Below, piece by piece: positions 30,286 to 38,892 of a stretch of DNA of 42,746 bases. Under the pieces are notes generated by a model that saw nothing but the letters and a program-made list of their open reading frames with translations, did no database searches and had not been told where the DNA came from. The DNA is from an uncultured Photobacterium sp. GTDB lineage: Bacteria > Pseudomonadota > Gammaproteobacteria > Enterobacterales > Vibrionaceae. The DNA is taken from the NCBI GenBank assembly GCA_947039005.1, contig CAMQXY010000015.1, positions 1-42,746 of the forward strand, read 5' to 3'. The translations under genes were made by a program, and so were the position numbers. Numbering within the stretch: the first letter of the stretch is position 1; each line of letters begins with the position of its first letter.

Positions 30286-30948
30286 ACAAACATTTCACAT
30301 ACTGATTATAAACATAGTAATCATAAACTAATTTTATGCTTTTCAGAAATATATAACTGTTAACAAATGTTAACGCAATCACAAAGATAACCACACTAAA
30401 AAACAATTGAGTCAATTTTGCAACAAAAAAACAAATAATAATGCGTCTCAATACTGCTGTGATCACCGCAATAAAAACCAGAAACTACCGAAAGATCTAA
30501 AGGTTAAAAGAAGGCTAATCTTACATTTTCTACGAACAATATATTGCTCTGATTACAATTAACGACTCCAGCAATGTTATCAACGCGTTACCATAATGTA
30601 CATTGTGCGTCATAATCACAACAAAAATAACCACTTATAACCAAATGATTTATAAGGTAATGTTTTCATAAAATTTATTTTTTATGAAAATTAATAATAA
30701 TTTCACATTTAAAAATGAATAAATTATACCTATTTCAAATAATATTTGACGATCATCACTAACCCCGATATAAATGTAATTGATATTTATTTACGTTTGT
30801 ATTTTTAAAACGCTTTTTACACTCGATCTTAATTAAAACGTAGTGACGATTATTTACATCCAAATTAAAGCATCAAAAAATATATCGTTAATATACTTTT
30901 AATCTCAACTTTTATTAATGATTTTTGATCATGTTCGGAGAAATAATA
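30286..30948. other. AT-rich region upstream of feoB
   Basis: About 660 bp. No feoA-like gene is present, although feoA usually precedes feoB. A hydrophobic minus-strand frame at 30275-30466 lacks support. No clean Fur or FNR site could be named by eye. Confidence 0.4.
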
Positions 30949-33279
30949 ATGGCAAATAGTATTGCCTTATTGGGTAACCCAAACTGTGGTAAAACCACAT
31001 TATTTAACACATTAACCGGCGCCAGACAACGAACAGGCAATTGGGCAGGCGTAACCGTTGATAAAAAAGAAGGGATTTATCGCTATCACAACCAAACGGT
31101 AACCGTTGTCGATTTACCGGGTATTTATTCAATGAGTTCATTTGATGAGCAAGGATCACTCGATGAACAAATTGGTTGTGATTATATACTGAGTGGTGAA
31201 GCCGACCTTGTGGTTAATATTGTCGACGCGGCCAACATTGAACGAAATCTTTATTTAACACTGCAATTAATTGAAATGAATGTACCCTGTATTGTGGTAC
31301 TCAATATGTTAGATATTGCTCGCCAAAAAAACATTACCATTGATGCAGATATATTATCAGCACAACTAGGTTGCCCCGTTGTGTGCTTAATTGCCAATAA
31401 AAATCAGGGCATAGAACAACTAAAAGCTGCAATAAAAAAACAGCTCCTAACACCACAATTATCATCATTTAAAACACATTTTTCAGTAGAATTAGATAAT
31501 GTCATCACACAATTAGTTGCTGATTTTCCTGAAAAATTAATTGATAACAAAAATAAAGAATGGCTTGCATTAAGATTACTTGAATCAGATTTATCTGCAC
31601 AGAACTATGTAGCACACACTGACATCCCTCATCGTGTTACACATTATCAACATTTACTTTATCAACAATGCCATGAAAATGCTGATTTACTCATTGCTGA
31701 TGCCCGTTACCAAGCCGTTGCTAATCTCATCAACCAATGTACATCGAATGATCAAGCCACTCAACATAAGCTCACACAATGGATAGATGCAATTGTTCTA
31801 AATCGCTATCTTGGGCTTCCCATTTTCTTATTCATTATGTATTTAATGTTTTGGTTTGCAATTAATATTGGTGGCGGTTTACAGCCAATTTTTGATCAAG
31901 GCTCGGCGGCTATCTTTATTCATGGTACGGCCTGGCTATGTAATTATCTAGGTTTACCTGCTTGGTTAAACGCTATTTTGTCGCAAGGACTTGGTGGCGG
32001 TATTAATACAGTCATGCCCTTCATTCCTCAAATAGGATTAATGTTCTTGTACCTCTCGGTATTAGAAGACAGTGGCTATATGGCACGAGCTGCTTTTGTT
32101 ATCGACCGTTTAATGCAATCTATTGGTTTACCCGGCAAATCATTTGTCCCGTTAATTGTTGGTTTTGGCTGTAATATTCCATCGATTATGGCCTCTCGTA
32201 CCCTAGATACACCAAGAGATCGTATTTTAACCTCGATGATGGCACCTTTTATGTCGTGTGGTGCTCGGCTCGCTATTTTTGGTGTTTTCTCAGCTGCGTT
32301 CTTTCAAGGAATGGGAAGTTTAATTGTTTTCTCTTTATATTTACTCGGTATTTCAGTCGCGGTACTTACTGGATTTATTCTAAAGAAAACATTATTAACC
32401 GGTGAGGCTTCTCCTTTTATTATGGAGCTCCCTACTTATCATGTCCCTCATGTTAAAACGACATTGATCCACAGTTGGAGTCGCCTTCGAGGATTTCTAG
32501 TTAAAGCTTGCCGACTTATTATTCCAATTTGTATGGTGGTAATGGCTCTTAATAGCGTGACTTTTTCAGGGCGTGTTATAGAACCTGGTCAACAACAAAA
32601 TTCCGCATTATCTGATATTGGCCGCTGGGTAACGCCCGTTTTATCACCTCTTGGTGTCAATCAACAAAATTGGCCCGCAAGTGTCGGCTTACTCACTGGG
32701 TTCTTAGCTAAAGAGGTTGTAGTAGGCACACTTAATACTCTTTACAGTGCCGAATTAGCAAACCAACAAATGATTAATGGTTCACAGCCATTCCATTTAG
32801 GGGCCGAATTAAAAACAGCATGGCAAGATACGGTTAATGGCGTTATAAATAGTTTCTCATTAACTACCCTTAAAAATCCCATCAAAGCCAGTGAAGCGGA
32901 TGGCACAATGAACACTACCGCAATGGGACAAATGCATGCTCAATTTGGTTCAATGGTGGGTGCCTATGCTTATTTAATTTTTGTTTTATTATATGTGCCA
33001 TGTGTAACCACTATCGGGGTTATTGCTAAAGAAATTGGTCGTAATTGGGCTTGGTTCTCTACTTTTTGGGGTATCGCAGTTGCTTATGCACTTTCGATTT
33101 CTTTTTACCAAATTGCTACATTCACAGCGCACCCAGTCGCAACAATTGGCTGGCTAATATTTGCTGGTTCACTACTGGTTAGCTTTATTATCGCTATTCG
33201 TTATTTAAGTAAAAAAGTTGACTGGCAAATGTCAATACCAGAAACAATTCCTCAGCATAAAAGTGGAGGGTGCCACTAA
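30949..33279 (+). CDS. feoB: Ferrous iron transporter FeoB
   Basis: Inner-membrane GTP-dependent Fe2+ uptake protein, 776 residues from the ATG at 30949, which has CGGAGA 7 bases upstream (an upstream in-frame ATG at 30925 has none). Cytoplasmic G domain at 1-170: G1 GNPNCGKT (9-16), G3 DLPGIYS, and NMLDIA as G4. A linker follows, then the membrane domain (about 285-775) with Gate motifs around GFGCNIPSIMASR and GFLAKEVVVGTL. C-terminal helices to YLSKKVDWQM. Overlaps feoC by one base (TAATG). Confidence 0.97.
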   Translation: MANSIALLGNPNCGKTTLFNTLTGARQRTGNWAGVTVDKKEGIYRYHNQTVTVVDLPGIYSMSSFDEQGSLDEQIGCDYILSGEADLVVNIVDAANIERNLYLTLQLIEMNVPCIVVLNMLDIARQKNITIDADILSAQLGCPVVCLIANKNQGIEQLKAAIKKQLLTPQLSSFKTHFSVELDNVITQLVADFPEKLIDNKNKEWLALRLLESDLSAQNYVAHTDIPHRVTHYQHLLYQQCHENADLLIADARYQAVANLINQCTSNDQATQHKLTQWIDAIVLNRYLGLPIFLFIMYLMFWFAINIGGGLQPIFDQGSAAIFIHGTAWLCNYLGLPAWLNAILSQGLGGGINTVMPFIPQIGLMFLYLSVLEDSGYMARAAFVIDRLMQSIGLPGKSFVPLIVGFGCNIPSIMASRTLDTPRDRILTSMMAPFMSCGARLAIFGVFSAAFFQGMGSLIVFSLYLLGISVAVLTGFILKKTLLTGEASPFIMELPTYHVPHVKTTLIHSWSRLRGFLVKACRLIIPICMVVMALNSVTFSGRVIEPGQQQNSALSDIGRWVTPVLSPLGVNQQNWPASVGLLTGFLAKEVVVGTLNTLYSAELANQQMINGSQPFHLGAELKTAWQDTVNGVINSFSLTTLKNPIKASEADGTMNTTAMGQMHAQFGSMVGAYAYLIFVLLYVPCVTTIGVIAKEIGRNWAWFSTFWGIAVAYALSISFYQIATFTAHPVATIGWLIFAGSLLVSFIIAIRYLSKKVDWQMSIPETIPQHKSGGCH

Positions 33280-33530
33280 TGACCACACTTATAGCAGTAA
33301 GGAATGCAGTTCGAGAAGCCAGAATAATCTCACTGACTCAACTCGCTCAAACATTAACTAGCGACCCACAATGGTTATTAATATTACTCGAAGATTTAAT
33401 CAAAAGGGGGAGCGTAGAACGCTGTGAGACAATGAAATCCTGCAATCAAACTTGCCATGGATGCAAAACCGACTCACAAGATGTTATCTTTCGGTGGTGT
33501 GATCAACAAATAGCGATCGCGAATATTTAA
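33279..33530 (+). CDS. feoC: FeoC-like regulator
   Basis: 83 residues from the ATG at 33279 that shares a base with the feoB stop (TAATG); GGAGGG is about 8 bases before it. Winged-helix-like N-terminus (RIISLTQLAQTLTSDPQWL) and a C-terminal Cys cluster CNQTCHGC, as in FeoC proteins that carry an oxygen-sensitive Fe-S cluster or Zn. In E. coli and relatives FeoC binds FeoB and protects it from proteolysis. Together with feoB it forms a feoBC operon lacking feoA. Confidence 0.85.
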   Translation: MTTLIAVRNAVREARIISLTQLAQTLTSDPQWLLILLEDLIKRGSVERCETMKSCNQTCHGCKTDSQDVIFRWCDQQIAIANI

Positions 33531-33557
33531 AAACAACACGGACGCCAATCGCTCATA

Positions 33558-33598
33558 GGATTCAAAAAAAGACGACAATAGTGGTCTTTTTTGAATCC
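33558..33598. terminator. Hairpin after feoC
   Basis: GGATTCAAAAAA-GAC and GTC-TTTTTTGAATCC pair over 15 bp with one bulged A and a 10-base loop; the T-run lies within the right arm. It may serve as the feoBC terminator. It also sits at the left edge of the TnpB remnant, and IS200/IS605 elements have hairpins at their ends, so an element-end role is an alternative. Confidence 0.5.
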
Positions 33599-33599
33599 G

Positions 33600-33850
33600 C
33601 CGTATTGCCTATAACAAAACACCTTACCCGTGGCATTGTTAAAAGACCTTTCAAGTCTGTATCTGGAAGCAAGCTAGCAATTAAAGTAAAAGGTAATCGC
33701 ATTTCCTTATCTAATGGTCGTGGTCGCAAGCCATTACGTTTTAAACTCCCTCGCACAATGCCAATGGGTAACATTGTGCAAGCTGAACTCGATTTTTGTG
33801 TGAGCCGTGAAGCTGGCACATTGGTTATTGGCGATATTTATTGCCAACAT
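33600..33850 (+). pseudogene. Remnant of an IS200/IS605-type TnpB gene with an internal deletion
   Basis: The plus-strand frame holds KHLTRGIVKRPFKSVSGSKL and continues AIKVKGNRISLSNGRGRKP then LRFKLPRTMP, which I recognise as the N-terminal half of TnpB (OrfB) proteins. At AELDF the sequence jumps to CVSREAGTLVIGDIYCQHSH, which resembles the later region around the RuvC-like GDI motif, followed by decay. The middle of the gene is missing. No TnpA is seen. Recognition is from memory of the family. Confidence 0.55.
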
Positions 33851-33860
33851 AGCCACAAGC

Positions 33861-33897
33861 AAAAAAAACGGCTTTGGACAGATGTCCAAAGCCGTTT
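33861..33897 (-). terminator. Terminator of ackA
   Basis: 14-bp stem AAACGGCTTTGGAC with GTCCAAAGCCGTTT, 4-base loop, followed by eight T on the minus strand. It lies about 75 bp past the ackA stop. Confidence 0.9.
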
Positions 33898-33970
33898 CGT
33901 TATTTACTATATTCTGTATTTTATATCAAACGTTACCTTAGCATTTTATTGCTAAGATAATGGCACAACA

Positions 33971-35170
33971 TTACGCCTCAGCGTTAAATAGTGCGAGTGA
34001 TTGCTGAGCAATCACAAATTCTTCATTAGTTGGAATCACCATCGCTAATGGCGTATTTGGTTGGCTAATAATACCTTCAGCGCCAAAACGAGCCGCTTCA
34101 TTACCAGCAATATCTTCACGGTAACCAAAAATTTTCAGTAAGCGCATAATTTCACGACGTACAGGTAATGAGTTTTCACCAATACCACCGGTGAAAATAA
34201 TACCGTCTAACTCATCTAATCCAACCATGTATGAAGCAATGTATTTAGCGGCACGATAAGTAAACACTTCAAATGCAAGCTTAGCGTCATGATTACCCGC
34301 GTCCATAGCTTCAATAATACCACGACAGTCACTGGTTAAGCCTGAAACACCTAAGAAACCAGAATTACTCACAAGCTCTTTATGTAAACGTTCTGGCGTC
34401 CAACCTTTCTTCAATAAATATTCAAGAATACTTGGATCAATATCACCACAACGTGTACCCATCATTAAGCCAGCAAGTGGGGTGAAACCCATTGAAGTAT
34501 CAATACTCTCACCATTTTTAACCACGCATACGGATGCGCCATTACCAAGGTGAACTGAAATAAAGCTTGATGCTTCAACAGGTTTATTAATTCTTTTTGC
34601 TGCTTCACGAGTAACATAATAATGGCTGGTACCATGCGCACCATAACGACGAATATTATATTGCTGACAAACTTCTTTTGAAATTGCATATGTGTATGCT
34701 TTTTCAGGCATTGTTTGGTGAAATGCAGTATCAAACACAGCAAATTGTGGCAACTCTGGGAATGCTTTTTCTGCGGCGCGCATACCTAATACGTGAGCGG
34801 GATTATGTAACGGCGCTAAGTCACTTAACGCTTCAATATCAATCATTACTTGTTCATCAACATGAACCGTAGAATTAAACTTAGTTCCGCCGTGGACAAC
34901 ACGATGACCAATGGTCACGATATTATCTTTCATACCAAGTTCATCAACCAAAGCCACGATACGATCTATTGCTTGTTGATGGTGACCATCAAGGCCATTC
35001 AGTTTGAACTCTTGTTTTTCACCGTTAACTTTCCAGCTAACAACAGCTTCAGGGAGACTAAAACACTCACCAAGACCGCTTAACGTAGCTTCACCTGTTA
35101 CAGTATCAATCAACGCAAATTTAAGTGAAGAACTACCAGAATTGATTACAAGAACTAAAGAATTGCTCAT
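33971..35170 (-). CDS. ackA: Acetate kinase
   Basis: Cytoplasmic ATP + acetate to acetyl phosphate + ADP, 399 residues from the ATG at 35170 (MSNSLVLVINSGSSSLKFAL); the longer frame starting at 35221 would add 17 non-homologous residues. The acetokinase signatures VINSGSSSLKF, HGGTKF and HLGNGASVCVV with MGFTPLAGLMMGTRCGDIDP are present. In vibrios ackA is normally joined to pta; here the only downstream elements are the terminator and a TnpB remnant. That suggests a second acetate kinase without a phosphotransacetylase partner, as known from V. cholerae and relatives. Confidence 0.96.
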   Translation of the reverse strand: MSNSLVLVINSGSSSLKFALIDTVTGEATLSGLGECFSLPEAVVSWKVNGEKQEFKLNGLDGHHQQAIDRIVALVDELGMKDNIVTIGHRVVHGGTKFNSTVHVDEQVMIDIEALSDLAPLHNPAHVLGMRAAEKAFPELPQFAVFDTAFHQTMPEKAYTYAISKEVCQQYNIRRYGAHGTSHYYVTREAAKRINKPVEASSFISVHLGNGASVCVVKNGESIDTSMGFTPLAGLMMGTRCGDIDPSILEYLLKKGWTPERLHKELVSNSGFLGVSGLTSDCRGIIEAMDAGNHDAKLAFEVFTYRAAKYIASYMVGLDELDGIIFTGGIGENSLPVRREIMRLLKIFGYREDIAGNEAARFGAEGIISQPNTPLAMVIPTNEEFVIAQQSLALFNAEA

Positions 35171-35660
35171 GGTTATCTCATCAGAATATTTAAAGACGAA
35201 TTTCGGATTTATTAAAAACATCCAGTTTCATATTTACTCAGTTGAATGCATAACATTCACTCAACTCAGTAAGTACGTGCCAGTCATATTACTCAATTTT
35301 TTTTTAATGTCTCAACTTTTGTTTCAAAAACCACTTAAAAATTTAAAATTTACTGGTTTAGATCAATTTCAAGACTAAAAGTTGATTTAATTCGCATAAA
35401 TCCGCATCATTAGATCAAATTAAGTTAAACATTCCCTGTCAAAATTTTTTATATTTTAAACGACTGTCGTTAATAAATTATTGTTTTACCACCGTAACGG
35501 TTTAAAAATAACCTTATTAGGTGTATCTATTTCAATTAGTATATGGAATAGACTTAATAAAAATAATATTATCAGTTATGCATTCTTGCAGCGAATACTA
35601 AATAGTAAGAAAACATTACTGATCACAGACAAAGTCACTCTTTTTATAATGACTGCTTAA
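35171..35660. other. Intergenic region upstream of ackA
   Basis: About 490 bp, AT-rich; includes the ackA leader and promoter. I see no gene and name no operator. Confidence 0.4.
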
Positions 35661-36338
35661 TTATTCATCAATATATGGCTGAACCATTGCTTTATAATAA
35701 TGATATAGACCATCAATATCAGCACTACACATGATGGTCATTGCCGCTTTTAATTGTGGTTGCGACCAATCCCACCATTTAATTTCAAGTAATTGATTAA
35801 TCTCTAATGGTGTAAATCGCTTTTTAATAGCGCGACCAGGATTGCCCACAACGATTGAATAAGGCTCTATATTTTTGGTGATCACAGCACGAGTTCCAAT
35901 CACTGCACCATCGCCAATCTTAACTCCTGGCATAATCACACATTCAGCACCCAGCCAAACATCATTACCAATTACCGTATCGCCCGCACGCTTAAAACCA
36001 CTTTTTACTCCATCACCAAACTCAGAAAAATCAAAAGGGAAGGATGATATCCAATCATGACGGTGGCCTTGATTACCTGCCATCATTATCACCACCCCGG
36101 TGGCAATTGAACAAAATCGACCAATAATAAGTTTATCTACATCACCAAAAATACCAGATTGCCAGGCGTCATTACTCGATTGATCACCCAATAAATAATG
36201 AACACATTGATCTTCAAAATGATGTTGATGGTAATAACCGGAGTAATAACTGTAGTCCCCCACATCTATATTAGGGTTAGTGATGTGTTGCTTAATTTCA
36301 TAGCCACCAATCCAAGAAGGAAAAATGCTCAACGCCAT
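35661..36338 (-). CDS. CatB/Vat-type xenobiotic O-acetyltransferase
   Basis: 225 residues from the ATG at 36338 (MALSIFPSWIGGYEIKQHIT), which has AGGAG 7 bases upstream. Left-handed beta-helix hexapeptide acetyltransferase: NPNIDVGDYSYYSGYYHQHH, DKLIIGRFCSIATG, AGNQGHRHDW with the active-site His at residue 92, and TVIGNDVWLGAECVIMPGVK. The pattern is that of type B chloramphenicol acetyltransferases and streptogramin Vat enzymes, usually 209-212 residues; this one has a slightly longer loop around residue 52-62. Chloramphenicol resistance is possible but not shown. Divergent from the gene at 36423. Confidence 0.88.
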   Translation of the reverse strand: MALSIFPSWIGGYEIKQHITNPNIDVGDYSYYSGYYHQHHFEDQCVHYLLGDQSSNDAWQSGIFGDVDKLIIGRFCSIATGVVIMMAGNQGHRHDWISSFPFDFSEFGDGVKSGFKRAGDTVIGNDVWLGAECVIMPGVKIGDGAVIGTRAVITKNIEPYSIVVGNPGRAIKKRFTPLEINQLLEIKWWDWSQPQLKAAMTIMCSADIDGLYHYYKAMVQPYIDE

Positions 36339-36422
36339 TACGATTCTCCTTTTTATACTCAACATTCAAACCAAAACGGCATATTATAACTAAAATATTA
36401 ATTACCTTGGAAATCCACCATT

Positions 36423-36887
36423 ATGACAATCAATCATTTACACGACGCTTATTTAGGTGAACTCTATGGCATTAGTTTTTTTACAACGTTTGTTGAACAG
36501 TATAGTGACCGTAGCCATAACAACAAATGGCAAGCCTTATTAGAAATTGAAATCATTACTGCAAAAAAATTAAAAATGGCACTGATACCGTTAGGGATTC
36601 AATGTTCAGACGATAATGAAAATGAAGAAATGACAAAAAAAGGTATCGCAGATGCCAATAAATGGCTTCATCTCCCATGGTCAATATTAATCGATACCAT
36701 GGTGACTTGGGTTGCACCTTATCAGCAGCGTTATCAACAACAAGCAGATAATGCTCAACAACATCAAACTTTATTTACATTAGTTGCTGATCATGAAAAT
36801 GCCATTTATGATTTTCTGCTTGCTGAACAAGCAAACTCACCAGAGAGTATGCATATACTGCAGCGTTTTATTCAAAAACATAGTTAA
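36423..36887 (+). CDS. Hypothetical helical protein, possibly ferritin-like
   Basis: 154 residues, predicted mostly alpha-helical and cytoplasmic, with Glu and His rich stretches (HDAYLGELYGISFFTTFVEQ, LLEIEIITAKKLKMALIPLG, HENAIYDFLLAEQAN). The spacing of Glu and His in the helices resembles ferritin-like four-helix proteins, but I could not confirm a metal-ligand pattern. Lies 85 bp from the divergent acetyltransferase gene. A weak hairpin (AGCTAGAG/CTCTAGCT at 36953-36977) follows. Confidence 0.65.
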   Translation: MTINHLHDAYLGELYGISFFTTFVEQYSDRSHNNKWQALLEIEIITAKKLKMALIPLGIQCSDDNENEEMTKKGIADANKWLHLPWSILIDTMVTWVAPYQQRYQQQADNAQQHQTLFTLVADHENAIYDFLLAEQANSPESMHILQRFIQKHS

Positions 36888-36952
36888 CAAACAATTAGCT
36901 CAATAAAAGCGCTATCAGCACAATTAAAAAACAAATAATGAACACAACATTT

Positions 36953-36977
36953 AGCTAGAGATATTTTTCCTCTAGCT
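36953..36977 (+). terminator. Weak terminator-like hairpin
   Basis: 8-bp stem AGCTAGAG/CTCTAGCT with a 9-base T-rich loop, followed by TTATT. About 65 bp after the stop of the hypothetical gene. Confidence 0.4.
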
Positions 36978-37173
36978 TTATTCCTGTGTTTTAGTAACTC
37001 ACGAGCTAATTTTTTATGTCACTATTATCTCTTTACATTGACACGCACCATTGACCAATATAATTGTGCATGCGGCTCTACACACCAATTTTACAACCAC
37101 TTATTGGCTCACTTTAACCAAGGTAAAAGCAAGTTTCCCTATAAATTCCGATATAAGATAAGAAAAAAATCTA

Positions 37174-37602
37174 TTATTTAATGGTAACTTGATAGCTGAC
37201 TCTCGCGGTAACACCTGCTTCCAACTTACCAACCAATGTCCAAGCAATTTCACCTTGATATCCTTGGCTATTAACGCCATCTGGTGTCAAAATTTCACAG
37301 CTTAATGCTGTCGGCAAATAACTATTATTACAATCAATTACAGCGGTTAATGTTGTAAACTGAGGAACCGCAGCAAAAATTTGAATATTTGAAATCGCAC
37401 TCTTAGAACCATTTGATACATAAATATTATATTCAAGTACATCACCAGGCTTGGCCTCAATCAGAGTAGCAGCCTGACTATGTTGCGTAATATTTGTTAC
37501 CGTTTTAATCAATGTAACATCATGAGCCGATGATGCAAAAACATCATAACAAATTGAATTAAAAAAACAAAAAACAAAAAATACGCGTATAAATACCAAC
37601 AT
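37174..37602 (-). CDS. Exported DUF11-domain protein
   Basis: 142 residues. An N-terminal signal peptide (MLVFIRVFFVFCFFNSICYD, cleavage around VFASSA) is followed by one DUF11-type Ig-like domain with KPGDVLEYNIYVSNGSKSAI and ending VTARVSYQVTIK. DUF11 domains normally occur in large cell-surface repeat proteins; a single-domain secreted form is unusual but known. GAGG lies 7 bases before the ATG. Isolated gene; role unknown. Confidence 0.75.
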   Translation of the reverse strand: MLVFIRVFFVFCFFNSICYDVFASSAHDVTLIKTVTNITQHSQAATLIEAKPGDVLEYNIYVSNGSKSAISNIQIFAAVPQFTTLTAVIDCNNSYLPTALSCEILTPDGVNSQGYQGEIAWTLVGKLEAGVTARVSYQVTIK

Positions 37603-38074
37603 AATCTTGCCTCTATCAACATTGCTTCGTAAATAATAATTTTATTACTTATGATTTTATTGTCTCAATAATTATTCATTGTCTTATTTTTAAGAAAAAA
37701 ACCACAAACCAAGTAACAGAACGATGATCAAGATAAGATTTTTTACGGTGAATGTAACTTCAACAAGAAGATATAAACGAATACATTATTAACCAAATAT
37801 AAAACAACCATCTAGTGACAACACTACAATATCACCAAAAATAAAAACCAATATAAACAAAAGCTTAAGCTATAGATAAAATAGACACTGATAAATATAC
37901 CATTTCTTCCTTGATCATCGTTCCGTGTAATGGTGAGTACATAGCTTCATCCTATTTACCATTAAAATAGACTCACTAATGTAACAAGTATCCATTTTTA
38001 ACGGCGACTATGAAATTGAAAATAATCTCTTTATGCTAGGTAGTTCCATATAATAAATAACGATAGGTCTTACT
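37603..38074. other. Intergenic region
   Basis: About 470 bp of AT-rich DNA without a gene I can support. It contains promoters for the divergent DUF11 and yhbP-like genes. Confidence 0.4.
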
Positions 38075-38500
38075 TTGAATGATAAAAAACACATCTGTGA
38101 TTTTATAACAACAAATCACTTATTAACATTATGTGCCAATAGCCATTCCGATTTATGGTGCGCAAGCTGCTATTATATTTTTGATCCACAACAAATGTCG
38201 TTCATTATTATGACCAGTGAAAATAGCCATCACAGCCAACTCATGATAAAAAATAAAAATATCGCGGGCACAATAGCACCTCAACCAGAAAATATAATGG
38301 ATATAAAAGGTATTCAATTCAAAGGAAGTATTGAAAAAATTACAAATAAAGAAGCTGAAATAAGCGCGGTTCATTATTACCATAAATTTCCTTCTGCAAA
38401 ATTCATTTCAGCCCCTATTTGGAAAATAAAAATAACAATGATAAAAATGACCGACAACAGCTTAGGGTTTGGAAAAAAACTCTTTTGGCAAAAAAACTAG
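38075..38500 (+). CDS. yhbP: UPF0306/YhbP family protein with TTG start
   Basis: 141 residues, pyridoxamine-phosphate-oxidase-like split barrel. Close match to E. coli YhbP in LLTLCANSHSDLWCASCYYI, FIIMTSENSHHSQLM, GIQFKGSIEKI, HKFPSAKFISAPIWKIKI and DNSLGFGKKLFW. The start is TTG: no in-frame ATG lies near the N-terminus, AGGT is about 7 bases upstream, and this start gives the family length. Function unknown; flavin or heme binding is possible. No neighbours in its operon. Confidence 0.88.
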   Translation: MNDKKHICDFITTNHLLTLCANSHSDLWCASCYYIFDPQQMSFIIMTSENSHHSQLMIKNKNIAGTIAPQPENIMDIKGIQFKGSIEKITNKEAEISAVHYYHKFPSAKFISAPIWKIKITMIKMTDNSLGFGKKLFWQKN

Positions 38501-38588
38501 CCATCAACTATGGCTCATCAATACAAATTCTGAATGTCAATGGGTGATTTCCCCCCTATTTTGTTACCAACGGCTTAGATATAGTTGT

Positions 38589-38776
38589 AACATTGATATT
38601 TAAACCAATACTGGTAAATATCAATGTTTATCCGAAAGGATAAAATCACTAAGCGTTGTAATATGTATCATCAATATCACAATGACTTATTGATTACCTC
38701 TTCTACACGTCGTACAGGATTATACTCTACGGAGTCACGTCTTGTTTTTGCCGATCTATATGATCGGCTTTTTTTT
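38589..38776 (+). ncRNA. Candidate small RNA with a GNRA and a UNCG hairpin and an intrinsic terminator
   Basis: A 17-bp hairpin (AACATTGATATTTA with TAAATATCAATGTT at 38589-38628, two bulged A, ACCA/TGGT at the tip) is followed immediately by TATCC-GAAA-GGATA (38629-38642), then ACTC-TACG-GAGT (about 38723-38734), then GCCGATC-tatat-GATCGGC with eight T (38750-38776). No gene ends at this terminator: the preceding yhbP-like gene stops at 38500. U-rich sequence before the last stem fits an Hfq-type 3' end. The 5' end is unknown. Confidence 0.5.
38750..38776 (+). terminator. Intrinsic terminator of the candidate small RNA
   Basis: 7-bp GC-rich stem GCCGATC/GATCGGC with a 5-base loop and eight T. 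Confidence 0.85.
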
Positions 38777-38892
38777 ATTCAATAACTTTTTGATTATAAA
38801 ACGAGCATTACCGTCTATATATATTTACCGAATGTAATAAACTCATTACAATTAATAAGCGCCTAATTAATAAAAACATAAAGCCCATAAAA

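Noticed and set aside
30275-30466. Hydrophobic 63-codon minus-strand frame
   Set aside because: AT-rich sequence gives hydrophobic text by chance; no translation signals.
34678-35378. Several plus-strand frames across ackA
   Set aside because: Antisense shadows of ackA without independent signals.
36966-37181. Plus-strand open frame with YNCACGSTHQFYNHLLAHF
   Set aside because: Reads like protein but has no start codon and overlaps the end of the DUF11 gene; I could not assign it. Possibly a remnant.
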